A stretch of 63,150 nt of DNA from Bacillota bacterium (GTDB lineage: Bacteria > Bacillota > Clostridia > Christensenellales > Aristaeellaceae), in the NCBI GenBank assembly GCA_023459275.1, contig JAEWVC010000032.1, positions 1 to 63,150 of the forward strand, in the 5' to 3' direction. Positions 16,181 to 24,330 of this stretch are shown in pieces. The notes beneath the pieces were generated by a model. The model was not told where the DNA came from, ran no database searches, and was given only the letters and a program-made list of their open reading frames with translations. The translations under genes and the position numbers were made by a program. The number at the start of each line of letters is the position of its first letter. Position 1 is the first letter of the stretch.

Positions 16181-16924
16181 ATGTACGATGTCGTTCTGAT
16201 CGATGACGAGCAGGTGATCCTGAGCGGGCTCAAGCGGGTCCTGCCTTGGGAGGAGTTTGGCTGCCGTGTGGCGGGCACCGCCGCCGACGGTGTGGAGGGG
16301 GCAGCCCTCATCCGCAAACTGAAGCCCGACATCCTTTTTACGGACATCCGCATGCCCAACCTGGACGGCCTTTCTATGGTGGCCGCCTTGAAAAGCGAAT
16401 TTCCCCATCTTCAAATCGCGGTGCTCACCGCCTACCGGGATTTTGAGTATGCCCGCCAGGCCATCAGGCTGGGGGTGTGTCGGTATCTTTTAAAACCCAG
16501 CAAAATGGATGAACTTACGGAAACCATCGCCTTTATGACCGAGACCCTGCGCGGACTGAAGGTATCGGGGGCGCCGGAAGAGACAGCTCCGGAGAGCGAA
16601 GCCGCGGGCAGTTTTGTGGTAAAGGCCGCCATGGCCTATCTGGAGGAACACTGTACGGAGCATATCGCCCTTAAAGACGTAGCGGCCCATGTGTTCGTCA
16701 GCCAATGGCATTTGTCGAAGCTCATTAACCGCCACATGAACAAAAATTTTTTTGACATTCTCAATCATCTGCGCATTGAGAAGGCCAAGGAGCTTCTCAA
16801 GGACCCTTCCCTGAAGGTGCACGAGGTGGCGGAGCACGTGGGCTTTGCGGATGTGGCCCATTTTTCCAAAAACTTTAAGCGTCTGACCGGCAAATCTCCC
16901 GTAGAATACCGCGCCGGCCTGTAG
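16181..16924 (+). CDS. YesN-type response regulator (REC plus AraC HTH)
   Basis: 247 aa. ATG 16181 with AAAGGGGGCGGAG upstream. The receiver domain is at 1-120: acidic pair D8/D9, phospho-acceptor D55 in ILFTDIRMPNLDG, conserved Thr/Lys positions (VLTAYRDF...YLLKPSKMDE). The AraC-type helix-turn-helix pair is at about 150-247 (ALKDVAAHVFVSQWHLSKLI and VHEVAEHVGFADVAHFSKNF). It is shorter than many YesN proteins because the linker is minimal. It is expected to be phosphorylated by the kinase at 10820 and to control the chitobiose cluster, perhaps through the 19-bp motif. Confidence 0.9.
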   Translation: MYDVVLIDDEQVILSGLKRVLPWEEFGCRVAGTAADGVEGAALIRKLKPDILFTDIRMPNLDGLSMVAALKSEFPHLQIAVLTAYRDFEYARQAIRLGVCRYLLKPSKMDELTETIAFMTETLRGLKVSGAPEETAPESEAAGSFVVKAAMAYLEEHCTEHIALKDVAAHVFVSQWHLSKLINRHMNKNFFDILNHLRIEKAKELLKDPSLKVHEVAEHVGFADVAHFSKNFKRLTGKSPVEYRAGL

Positions 16925-17071
16925 CGCGAGGCGGAATCTTTTCCAAGAAAAGTGGAAAAATCGTTGCGTGCCGCCCCAAACGCATAGCCGTGTACCTGCC
17001 GGCAGCCGTGGACGGCATTTTGGTTTGGCGGCCGCATCTTCAAAAAAAGTGGAAATATTGGAGAAAACCGT

Positions 17072-17100
17072 TTGACAGACGCCGCCCATGCTGATAGAAT
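17072..17100 (+). promoter_or_regulatory. Near-consensus sigma-A promoter of guaB
   Basis: TTGACA (17072-17077), 17-base spacer, TAGAAT (17095-17100). It lies 52 bases before the chosen start. No purine riboswitch is apparent in the leader. Confidence 0.8.
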
Positions 17101-17151
17101 AGCTCCTAATAATTCTTTCTTCCCCCACGACCTATGGAAAGGATGAGGAAA

Positions 17152-18612
17152 ATGCTCCCCACCAAAGTCCGGGAAGGGCTCACCTTTGACGATGTGCTGC
17201 TGATTCCCCGGCGCAGCGAAGTGCTCCCCAAGGATGTGGACATTTCCACGCGGCTGACGCCGGTGATCAGACTGAACATTCCGCTTCTTTCCGCCGCCAT
17301 GGATACGGTGACGGACGCGCGCCTGGCCATCGCCATTGCCAGGGAAGGCGGGCTTGGCATCATTCACAAGAACATGACAATTGAAGAGCAGGCGGCCCAG
17401 GTGGATAAGGTAAAACGCAGCGAGCACGGCGTCATTACCGATCCATTTTTTCTTTCTCCGGAACATTTGATCCGGGACGCGGAGGCGCTGATGGCCCGCT
17501 ACCGCATCAGCGGCGTGCCCATCACCAGGGAGGGGCGGCTGGTAGGCATTCTTACCAACCGGGACCTGCGGTTTGAAACGGACATGGACAGGCCTATCGG
17601 CGAGGTGATGACCAGCAAAAACCTGGTAACCGCGCCGGAGGGAACCACGCTGGAGGAGGCCAAGAAAATCCTGGCCGCCCACCGCATTGAGAAGCTGCCC
17701 ATTGTGGACAGGGATTTCAATTTGCGCGGCCTGATTACCATCAAGGATATCGAAAAGACCACAAAATATCCCAATAGCGCCAAGGATCAAAATGGGCGTC
17801 TGCTGTGCGGCGCGGCGGTGGGGGTCACCAGGGATGTGCTCAAGCGCGTGGAGGCGCTGGTAAACGCCAAGGTGGATGTGGTCTCCATCGATACGGCCCA
17901 CGGCCACAGCGTGGGTGTGTTGAAGGCGGTGGAGGAAATCCGCGGGCATTTCCCCAACATCCAGCTTTTTGCCGGGAACGTGGCTACCGCCGCGGCTACC
18001 CACGACCTGATCTCCGCCGGGGCCGACTGCGTGAAGGTGGGCATCGGGCCGGGATCCATCTGCACCACGCGGGTGGTGGCCGGTATCGGCGTGCCGCAGA
18101 TCACCGCCGTAAGCGACTGCGCCGAGGAGGCGGAGAAACACGGCATCCGGGTGATTGCCGACGGGGGCATCAAGTATTCCGGGGATATCCCCAAGGCCAT
18201 CGCTGCCGGAGCTTCCGCGGTGATGCTGGGCAGTCTCTTTGCAGGCGTGGATGAAAGCCCCGGAGCCATGGAGATCTATCAGGGCCGCTCCTTCAAGGTG
18301 TACAGGGGCATGGGCTCTATGGGCGCCATGGCGGAGGGCAGCCGTGACCGGTACTTCCAGGAGGATGCGAAAAAGCTGGTGCCCGAAGGGGTGGAGGGCC
18401 GCGTACCCTACAAAGGGCCCCTTTCGGATACCGTGTACCAGCTGATGGGCGGCCTGCGCTCCGGCATGGGCTACTGCGGCACACCCAGCATTGAAGACCT
18501 GCGCAAAAACGGGGAATTCATCCGGATCACCGGCGCGGGGCTCAAGGAAAGCCACCCCCACGATATCTCCATTACGAAGGAATCGCCCAACTATTCAAGG
18601 ATGGATTTATAA
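17152..18612 (+). CDS. guaB: IMP dehydrogenase
   Basis: 486 aa from ATG 17152, which has AAAGGATGAGG upstream; the ATG at 17134 has no site. The enzyme makes XMP from IMP with NAD+, the first committed step of GMP synthesis. N-terminal GLTFDDVLLIPRRSEV, two CBS domains at about 90-205 (inserted in the barrel), and the active-site loop with catalytic Cys in GIGPGSICTTRVV near residue 300. The flap is KVYRGMGSMGAM near 385, and the C-terminal MGYCG segment is present. Length is typical. It is a single gene with its own promoter. Confidence 0.97.
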   Translation: MLPTKVREGLTFDDVLLIPRRSEVLPKDVDISTRLTPVIRLNIPLLSAAMDTVTDARLAIAIAREGGLGIIHKNMTIEEQAAQVDKVKRSEHGVITDPFFLSPEHLIRDAEALMARYRISGVPITREGRLVGILTNRDLRFETDMDRPIGEVMTSKNLVTAPEGTTLEEAKKILAAHRIEKLPIVDRDFNLRGLITIKDIEKTTKYPNSAKDQNGRLLCGAAVGVTRDVLKRVEALVNAKVDVVSIDTAHGHSVGVLKAVEEIRGHFPNIQLFAGNVATAAATHDLISAGADCVKVGIGPGSICTTRVVAGIGVPQITAVSDCAEEAEKHGIRVIADGGIKYSGDIPKAIAAGASAVMLGSLFAGVDESPGAMEIYQGRSFKVYRGMGSMGAMAEGSRDRYFQEDAKKLVPEGVEGRVPYKGPLSDTVYQLMGGLRSGMGYCGTPSIEDLRKNGEFIRITGAGLKESHPHDISITKESPNYSRMDL

Positions 18613-18794
18613 AATTTGCGGGAAAGGCCTCTTTTAAAAAAGAAGATCCAACCGGCTCAATCGGCGCATTGCTCACTGCCATTCGCACTGCTTGTTTCGC
18701 CGGCCTCCTCCGCCTAGCCCTTTTTCCCCCGCAGGGGGAGGCCAGGCTTCGGAGCCTTCCCGCACCCATCCCAGAAAACTGCATAATCAACATA

Positions 18795-18825
18795 CAAGGC
18801 GGCGCAGAAATGATGCGCCGCCTTG
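18795..18825. terminator. Bidirectional hairpin between guaB and the convergent operon
   Basis: A perfect 12-bp stem caaggcggcgca / tgcgccgccttg with a seven-base loop, between genes converging from both sides. The flanking T-content is modest. The rest of 18613-18844 holds no gene. Confidence 0.6.
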
Positions 18826-18844
18826 TGCGTTTCCCTGGGAAATA

Positions 18845-20239
18845 CTATTTGCTTTTATGGAACAGCAGCCGCTCATAGCGGTCGGTATCCGCCTGTCGGG
18901 CCAGGACTTCCAGCTCTTCGTCACCCATCACGGTATTGCGGCCCTCAGCGTACAGTGCGTCCACCTTTTCCCGAACAGCAATCACCAGAGGGTCCTGCTT
19001 CTGAATGGCATGCTCCCCCTTCAGCTTGAAGTATCCGTTCATCCAGTGGGCGATGCCGGCCAGGCCGCTATGGCTGTCCACGGCCACAATGGCGGGACGG
19101 TTGAGGAGCTTGGTGGTATCGAAAATGTTGTAGATCTCTTCATCCTTGAGCATGCCGTCGGCGTGGATCCCCGCCCTGGTCACGTTGAAATGGCGGCCCA
19201 CAAAGGGCTGGCGGGGGCTGATCTCAATGCCGATCTCCCGCTCCATATAGTCCGCGATTTCGGTAATGGCGGTCAGGTCCATGCCGTCAGTGGTGCCGCG
19301 CAGGCCCTGGTACTCAATGGCCATGGCCTCCAGGGGGCAGTTGCCCGTGCGCTCGCCGATGCCCAGCAGTGAACAGTTGACGCTGGCGCAGCCATACAGC
19401 CAGGCGGTGCCTGCGTTGCTGACCACTTTGTAAAAATCGTTGTGGCCATGCCATTCCAAGTCCTCCGCGGGAATCTCGGCGTAGTGGCGCAAACCGTAGA
19501 TGATGCCGGATACGCTGCGGGGCAGTGCCGCGCCGGGATAGGAAACGCCGTAGCCCATGGTGTCGCAGGCGCGGATCTTGATGGGCATGCCGCTCTCATG
19601 GCTCAGGCGCATCAGTTCCTCGGCAAAAGGCACTACAAAGCCGTAGAAATCAGCCCTGGTGATATCCTCAAAATGGCAGCGCGGCTTGATGCCCCTGTCC
19701 AGCGCGGCCTTTACGATGGCCAGGTATTTTTCCATCGCCTGGCCGCGGGTAAGATGCATCTTGTTGAAGATGTGGTAGTCGCTGCAGGAAACCAGGATAC
19801 CCGTCTCCTTGACACCGGCGTCCTTGACCAATTGGAAATCCTTCTCATTGGCACGGATCCAGGTGGTGATCTCCGGGAAGGGCAAATTCAGGTCCTGGCA
19901 GCGGTGGAGCGCCTCCCGGTCCTTGTCAGTATAGATAAAGAACTCGCTCTGCTTAACGATGCCTTTGGGGCCGCCCAGGCGGCTCATGAGCCTGAACAGC
20001 GTCACGATCTGTTCCACCGTGAAGGGGGACACACTCTGCTGCCCGTCCCGAAAAGTGGTGTCGGTGACCCAGATCTCATCGGGCATGTTGATGGGTACCA
20101 GGCGGTTGTTGAAGGCGATCTTCGGAACGGAGGCATAATCGAAGCTCTCCCTGTACAGGTTGGGTTCCTTCACGTCCTGAAGAGCATATTTGTATTTGGC
20201 CTGCTGGATCAAGTTGGTGCGCCGGTCAAACTTGAGCAT
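18845..20239 (-). CDS. Isopropylmalate/homocitrate synthase-family enzyme, probable Re-citrate synthase
   Basis: 464 aa. ATG with GGGGGAGG upstream. It is a HMGL-like TIM barrel: WVTDTTFRDGQQS near residue 60 (metal and acyl-CoA site), HFEDITRAD near 190, and the HGHNDF metal motif near 265, then GNCPLEAM. The long N-terminal leader and lack of a LeuA-type regulatory domain separate it from true isopropylmalate synthases. They match the group that includes the Clostridium kluyveri Re-citrate synthase, condensing acetyl-CoA with oxaloacetate. A homocitrate or citramalate role cannot be excluded. It sits 30 bases after an aspartate-type aminotransferase, which fits a route from oxaloacetate toward 2-oxoglutarate and glutamate. 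Confidence 0.72.
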   Translation of the reverse strand: MLKFDRRTNLIQQAKYKYALQDVKEPNLYRESFDYASVPKIAFNNRLVPINMPDEIWVTDTTFRDGQQSVSPFTVEQIVTLFRLMSRLGGPKGIVKQSEFFIYTDKDREALHRCQDLNLPFPEITTWIRANEKDFQLVKDAGVKETGILVSCSDYHIFNKMHLTRGQAMEKYLAIVKAALDRGIKPRCHFEDITRADFYGFVVPFAEELMRLSHESGMPIKIRACDTMGYGVSYPGAALPRSVSGIIYGLRHYAEIPAEDLEWHGHNDFYKVVSNAGTAWLYGCASVNCSLLGIGERTGNCPLEAMAIEYQGLRGTTDGMDLTAITEIADYMEREIGIEISPRQPFVGRHFNVTRAGIHADGMLKDEEIYNIFDTTKLLNRPAIVAVDSHSGLAGIAHWMNGYFKLKGEHAIQKQDPLVIAVREKVDALYAEGRNTVMGDEELEVLARQADTDRYERLLFHKSK

Positions 20240-20269
20240 TACGAATCCTCCCCCTTCCTTTTCATTTTG

Positions 20270-21478
20270 TCATTCAGCCGGGTCCAGCATGGAAACGAAA
20301 TGCTCAATGCGGTCCAGCCCCTTTTTGATGTCATCCAGGCTGATGGCGTAGCTTAAGCGGCAATACCCCTCCGCCTCGAAAGCCACGCCGGGCACCACGG
20401 CCACCTTTTCTTCCGTGAGCAGCATGTTGGCAAAATCCATGCTGCCTTCGATCTTTCGGCCCTTGTAGCTGCGGCCGACAAGGGACTTCATGTTCATCAT
20501 CACGTAAAAGGCGCCGGCGGGCTTTAGGCAGGTAAGCCCCGGGATCCAGCCGATGTGCTCCACGATATAGTCACGCCGAAGCTCGAATTCCGCCACCATT
20601 TCCTTGACGCACTCCTGATCGGCGGAAAGCGCCGTGACGCCCGCGTACTGAGCGATGCTGTTGGGGTTGGAGGTGGACTGGCTCTGGAAATTGGTCATGG
20701 CCTTGATGACGTCCTTGGGCCCGGCGGCATAGCCGATGCGCCAGCCCGTCATGGCATAGGCCTTGCTCAACCCATTGACCACAAAGGTGCGGGCTTTGGC
20801 ATCCTCCGACAGGGAGGCGATGGAAACATGCTTCCGCCCGTCGTAGAGCAGCTTTTCATAAATCTCGTCGCTGAGGATATAAAAATCATATTCCTTTGCC
20901 AGGTCCGCTGCATTTTGAAGATCCTCCTCCGGCCATATGCTGCCGTTGGGGTTGGAGGGGCTGGTGATGATGATGGCCTTGGTACGGGAAGTGATCTTCT
21001 CCGCCATGGCCGCCTTGGTGGGCACGAAATCATTTTCCTCCAGGGTGGGCACAAACACAGGCACGCCGCCCGCCATGCGGACCATTTCGGGATAACTCAC
21101 CCAGCAGGGAATGGGGATCAATACCTCGTCCCCATCGTCCAGGACCGCCTGCAGAATGGTGAATAGCGTATGCTTGGCGCCGTTGGACACAATTACCTCT
21201 CCCGGTGTGTAGGTAAGGCCGTTGTCCCTCTGCAGCTTGTCGCAGATGGCTTTGCGAAGCGCCACCGTACCCTCCGATGGGGTATAGCGGGTCATGCCAA
21301 GATCGATAGCCTCCTTGGCGGCATCGCAAATATGCTTGGGCGTGGGAAAATCCGGCTCCCCGGCCCCGAAACCTACCACGTCAAGACCCTGCTGCTTCAT
21401 TTCTTTGGCTTTCGCATCAATGCCAAGGGTAATGGAAGGGGCGATGGCCTTGCACATCCGGGAAATGGAACGCGACAT
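20270..21478 (-). CDS. aspC: Class I pyridoxal-phosphate aminotransferase, aspartate type
   Basis: 402 aa. ATG 21478 with GAGGAGG upstream. It has fold-type I features: FGAGEPDFPTP near residue 40 (substrate loop), SNGAKHTLF near 100, SPSNPNGSIW near 175, LSDEIYEKLLYDG near 205, and NGLSKAYAMTGWRIGY near 240 with the PLP lysine. R(L)SYA near 380 holds the carboxylate-binding Arg. It likely interconverts aspartate/oxaloacetate with glutamate/2-oxoglutarate. First gene of a two-gene operon with the citrate-synthase-like gene. A terminator-like hairpin lies in its leader. Confidence 0.88.
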   Translation of the reverse strand: MSRSISRMCKAIAPSITLGIDAKAKEMKQQGLDVVGFGAGEPDFPTPKHICDAAKEAIDLGMTRYTPSEGTVALRKAICDKLQRDNGLTYTPGEVIVSNGAKHTLFTILQAVLDDGDEVLIPIPCWVSYPEMVRMAGGVPVFVPTLEENDFVPTKAAMAEKITSRTKAIIITSPSNPNGSIWPEEDLQNAADLAKEYDFYILSDEIYEKLLYDGRKHVSIASLSEDAKARTFVVNGLSKAYAMTGWRIGYAAGPKDVIKAMTNFQSQSTSNPNSIAQYAGVTALSADQECVKEMVAEFELRRDYIVEHIGWIPGLTCLKPAGAFYVMMNMKSLVGRSYKGRKIEGSMDFANMLLTEEKVAVVPGVAFEAEGYCRLSYAISLDDIKKGLDRIEHFVSMLDPAE

Positions 21479-21524
21479 GGCGAATTCCTCCTCAAGGTTT
21501 TATACGGTTTCCAATAACAGATAA

Positions 21525-21553
21525 TAAAAAACCGGCCAGCGGGTCAGGCCGGG
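21525..21553 (-). terminator. Terminator-like hairpin in the aspC leader (possible attenuator)
   Basis: On the minus strand, ccggcc / ggccgg around tgacccgct is followed by ttttttatt, about 45 bases upstream of the aminotransferase start. No gene is recognisable before it, so it may control read-through into aspC. The remaining 21554-21854 is AT-rich and shows no convincing gene. Confidence 0.5.
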
Positions 21554-21854
21554 GGCACCCTTTTGCAAGGCTGCGCCATTGCGGCCCGTTCTGCATGGTG
21601 GTTAATCCTATTCCACAAAAAATAAGTTATCCCTGCTTGAAAAGCCGTGTTTTAAAAAATATTTGCATCTTTATTTTTGAAAGTTGCATTTTTCTAATTA
21701 GCCCTCCACGCGGCACAAGTTTCTTTTTTCTGCTCCCCTCGGCGCCGCTGTAGCAGGCCGCAAGAGAAACAGGCCCTTTTGAAAGCTCTACGCACGCCGC
21801 ACAGTGTAATATGCGGCGCAATATAGCGCGAGCTGTGGCATACTCATTTTGCTC

Positions 21855-21883
21855 TTGCTTTTTCCTTGCCCGTGTGATAAAAT
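21855..21883 (+). promoter_or_regulatory. Promoter of tRNA-Val
   Basis: TTGCTT, 17-base spacer, TAAAAT, ending 24 bases before the mature tRNA. Confidence 0.65.
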
Positions 21884-21907
21884 ACTTTTCGCAACTGCCG
21901 GATACAT

Positions 21908-21984
21908 GGGATTATAGCTCAGTTGGTTAGAGCGCCACGTTGACATCGTGGAGGTCATAGGTTCGAGCCCTACTAATCCCACCA
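21908..21984 (+). tRNA. tRNA-Val (GAC anticodon)
   Basis: A 77-base cloverleaf with encoded CCA. Acceptor gggatta / taatccc, D-arm gctc...gagc, anticodon stem ccacg / cgtgg with loop ttgacat (anticodon gac), T-loop ttcgagc. The T-stem closing pair is an A-C mismatch. Element 1 begins directly after it. Confidence 0.93.
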
Positions 21985-21985
21985 T

Positions 21986-22236
21986 CAATACCGACATTAG
22001 TTGGTATAAAGAGACTCACCGATTGCGGTGGGTCTTTTGCTATGCCTGCAAAATGGAGCTTGATATGGCGGCTTTCGCGGGACGATTTGCAGGAATACAC
22101 GATCCGGCTCACATGGGCTTTTTTCTGCGAAAAATCTGCTGCATCGAATTGAGAAATGATGCACACCCCCTGCGGCGGGCGGCGCTTCTGCTGCCTCTGC
22201 CCCGCAAGGGGTGTGCATACCATTACACGATTCTTT
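21986..22236. repeat. Element-end repeat, copy A (beside tRNA-Val)
   Basis: About 250 bp closely matching 47249-47499. It contains the tRNA terminator, the shared stretch from aatacacgatccgg to gcgaaaaatc, a large inverted repeat (arms 22159-22175 and 22202-22218, one mismatch in 17) and the recombinase gene end. Copies diverge most between the terminator and aatacacg. It probably marks the left end of two related elements. Confidence 0.75.
22012..22038 (+). terminator. Terminator after tRNA-Val
   Basis: Stem gactcaccg / cggtgggtc with an attg loop and a tttt tail, 28 bases after the tRNA. The same hairpin is at 47275-47302 in copy B. Confidence 0.8.
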
Positions 22237-23364
22237 TTAGCCTTCGATCTCCGAGCCGTCCTTGAAGATAAACTTCATCGTCCCGCTTTCGTAGATGCGC
22301 ACCTGCTCTACCGTGCCATACCACAGCGCCTCATCGAAGCTCCTGACAAGTCCCTGCTCTTTCAGCAGGCCAAGATAGACCATGATCTGCCCGCGCTTCG
22401 CGGCCATTGCCTCGCGCTCTGCATCTATGTCCGCCATGCGCCGCTGGATTTCAAGGAAGCGGGCCTCATACTCGTCATACAGCCGCTGATACTCGGCCTG
22501 ATCCATTGCCACGCGCGCATTGGCGCTGATGTGCCGCTGCATAAGCTCCGCCACGATTTCCAGCTCTGCTCGGAGCGCTCCCCGCTGCTCCGTCAGCGCG
22601 GATACGTCGCAGCGTTGCAGCAATGTGTCTTCGCAGATTTGGATGATCGTCTCTTTCCGGCCAACAATCTGGTTCACCGCCCGGATGAAGGCATCCTGAA
22701 TGGTTTCGTTCCGGAGGGCCGACGTCTTGCAGGCCGTATGCCCGCGATGCTTGCTGTTGCATTGCCACACCAGCGACTTGTATTTGCTGGTGGAATTCCA
22801 TACCTTGCTGCCATACACCGCGCCGCATTCATCACAATAAATCCGACCCGAGAAGCAATGCGGCGTGTAGTTGCGGCGGCCCTTCCTGCGTTTCAGCTCG
22901 GCCTGAACGGCGTCGAACATCTCCGGCGAAATGATGGCCGGGTGGCTGCCCTCCACATAGTATTGCGGTACTTCGCCCTCGTTCACCTTCATCTTCTTGG
23001 TCAGGAAGTCTGTGCAGAAGGTCTTTTGCAAGATGGCATCCCCCTTGTACTTCTCGTTGGTGAGAATGCTCTCCACGGTATTGGGCCGCCAGTTGGGCTT
23101 GCCGCCCGGCGTGGGAATACCGCACTCCGTCAGATGGCGCGCGATGTAGGCAGGTGACTTGCCTTCGAGGAACATGCGGTAAATGTCCCGAACGATTTCC
23201 GCTTCCTCAGGGACAATCTCCGGCAGGCCGTCAGTACCTTTGCGATAGCCGAGGAATTGCTTGTAAGGTAGCGCGACCTTGCCGTCGGCGAAGCGCTTCC
23301 TCATGCCCCAGGTCACGTTCTCGGAAATGGAGCGGCTTTCCTCTTGGGCTAAACTGCTCATGAT
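22237..23364 (-). pseudogene. Large serine recombinase, C-terminal part only
   Basis: About 375 codons nearly identical to residues 150-528 of the intact recombinase at 48867-50453. It keeps the end of the catalytic domain (SLAQEESRSISENVTWGMRK), the recombinase domain, the zinc ribbon (CDECGAVYGSK...QCNSKHRGHTAC), the coiled coil and the C-terminal tail (WYGTVEQVRI). The N-terminal catalytic region with the active-site serine is missing. At about 23364 the sequence switches abruptly to an endolysin gene in another frame. The open frame continues antisense-like into that gene (to 23502) but that extension is not recombinase. Confidence 0.88.
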
Positions 23365-23746
23365 CCATGCCTTTCGACTTGGCATAGGTGAACATGCCGT
23401 TGGCGCTCCGATCCGGGCAGGCGTTCGCGCCGGACTTGTTGGTAAACGATTTGTCGGTGCCGATGCTCTCCACAACGCCCGCGCCGCCGTTCGTCCAGGC
23501 ATAGCCCTTCGCGCCGCCGATGCAGTCGGCGCACACCTTCTTGGCGGCGATGTCCTGCCGGTATCGACTGGTGCGGGACGATCCGTAATGGGACGGGTAT
23601 TGCCCGGCCTTCCGGGAACGGAGGCTCTCCGTGCATTTGTACACGCAGGTTCCGTACCAGTAGGGCTGGCCGACCATCTTGAGGCACCATGCGGCGAAAT
23701 GCTCGTTGGTGAGCGGGATCAGGGCGCGATGGGTTTCCGTAGCCAT
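23365..23746 (-). pseudogene. Endolysin, N-terminal part only (NlpC/P60-like)
   Basis: About 127 codons (MATETHRALIPLTNEHFAAW... to YAKSKGM) matching the first 127 residues of the intact endolysin at 52466-53323. The catalytic Cys segment (ADCIGGAKGYAW) is present. The His segment (GHVGYYVGNG) and the peptidoglycan-binding domain are lost, so it should be inactive. The frame then runs out of register into recombinase DNA and stops at 23231. The start and its GGAGGGAACCTC site are intact, so a truncated protein may still be made. Confidence 0.85.
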
Positions 23747-23778
23747 GAGGTTCCCTCCTTAATAAAATGGGCGGCGGC

Positions 23779-24237
23779 TTACTTGCCGTCGCCCTCGTTG
23801 TTTTCGTCCTCGGTGTCCGTGTCGCCGCCGATCTCAGGCGGCGCGTCATTTGCATCCCGCAGCTTCACCAGCGCGTTTTTGAGGAAGCCAGGCAGCTTTA
23901 TGCCCATCTCGCCGACATTCTCCAAAATGGAGAGCGAATCATTGGCAACAAAGAAGAATGCGGTGCAGTTGCGGAACAGGCTGGTGGCATTCCCCGTCAC
24001 CCGGTCGATCTGCGCGGCCAGAATGACAATGAGGAAGATGCTCGCCTTCTTGACCAGCCCCATAAAGCCCTCGCTGGAGCTGACCGTCTTGGTCTTGAAT
24101 GCCGACGCCACGCCGGTCAGGTAATCCAGCGCCATAACAATGATCAGAATCTCCAGCGCCTTATCCCAGCCGCCAAGCAACGTGGTCACGACAGTCGTAC
24201 CCACGGCGGCCAGACCGGTTCCAAAGGTTTCCTTCAT
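23779..24237 (-). CDS. Phage holin (toxin secretion/phage lysis holin family)
   Basis: 152 aa. ATG 24237 with GGAGGGTTC upstream. Two or three membrane helices: about 8-24 and 26-47 (LEILIIVMALDYLTGVASAF), about 62-80 (GLVKKASIFLIVILAAQID). The motif DYxTGVxxAFxxKxxSSxxGxxGLxKK is the hallmark of the phage holin 4 family. The acidic tail (GGDTDTEDENNEGDGK) is dispensable-looking. Its homologue is at 53356. It would permeabilise the membrane for the endolysin, here broken just downstream. Confidence 0.9.
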   Translation of the reverse strand: MKETFGTGLAAVGTTVVTTLLGGWDKALEILIIVMALDYLTGVASAFKTKTVSSSEGFMGLVKKASIFLIVILAAQIDRVTGNATSLFRNCTAFFFVANDSLSILENVGEMGIKLPGFLKNALVKLRDANDAPPEIGGDTDTEDENNEGDGK

Positions 24238-24267
24238 GATGAACCCTCCTAAGAATTTCTGTGTATG

Positions 24268-24296
24268 TGAAAAGCCGCCCGTTGCCGGACGGCTTG
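24268..24296 (-). terminator. Terminator upstream of the holin gene
   Basis: Minus strand gccgtccg / cgggcggc around gcaa, followed by tttt. It separates the tail genes from the lysis genes; element 2 has an equivalent at 53837-53868. Confidence 0.75.
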
Positions 24297-24330
24297 AAAG
24301 GTATGTTCAGGCGTGAATCCACCTATCAAC

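Noticed and set aside
21500..21640. T-box riboswitch before aspC
   Set aside because: agggtg occurs before the terminator, but the rest of the T-box consensus, a specifier loop and Stem I are not recognisable; kept only as a possible attenuator.
21627..21821. 64-codon minus-strand ORF before the tRNA
   Set aside because: AT-rich intergenic DNA with no ribosome site and no recognisable protein pattern.
22156..23157. Long plus-strand open frame (333 codons), with a similar one at 48648-49787
   Set aside because: Both are antisense to the same recombinase coding region and have no ribosome site or recognisable domain; they arise from its codon composition.
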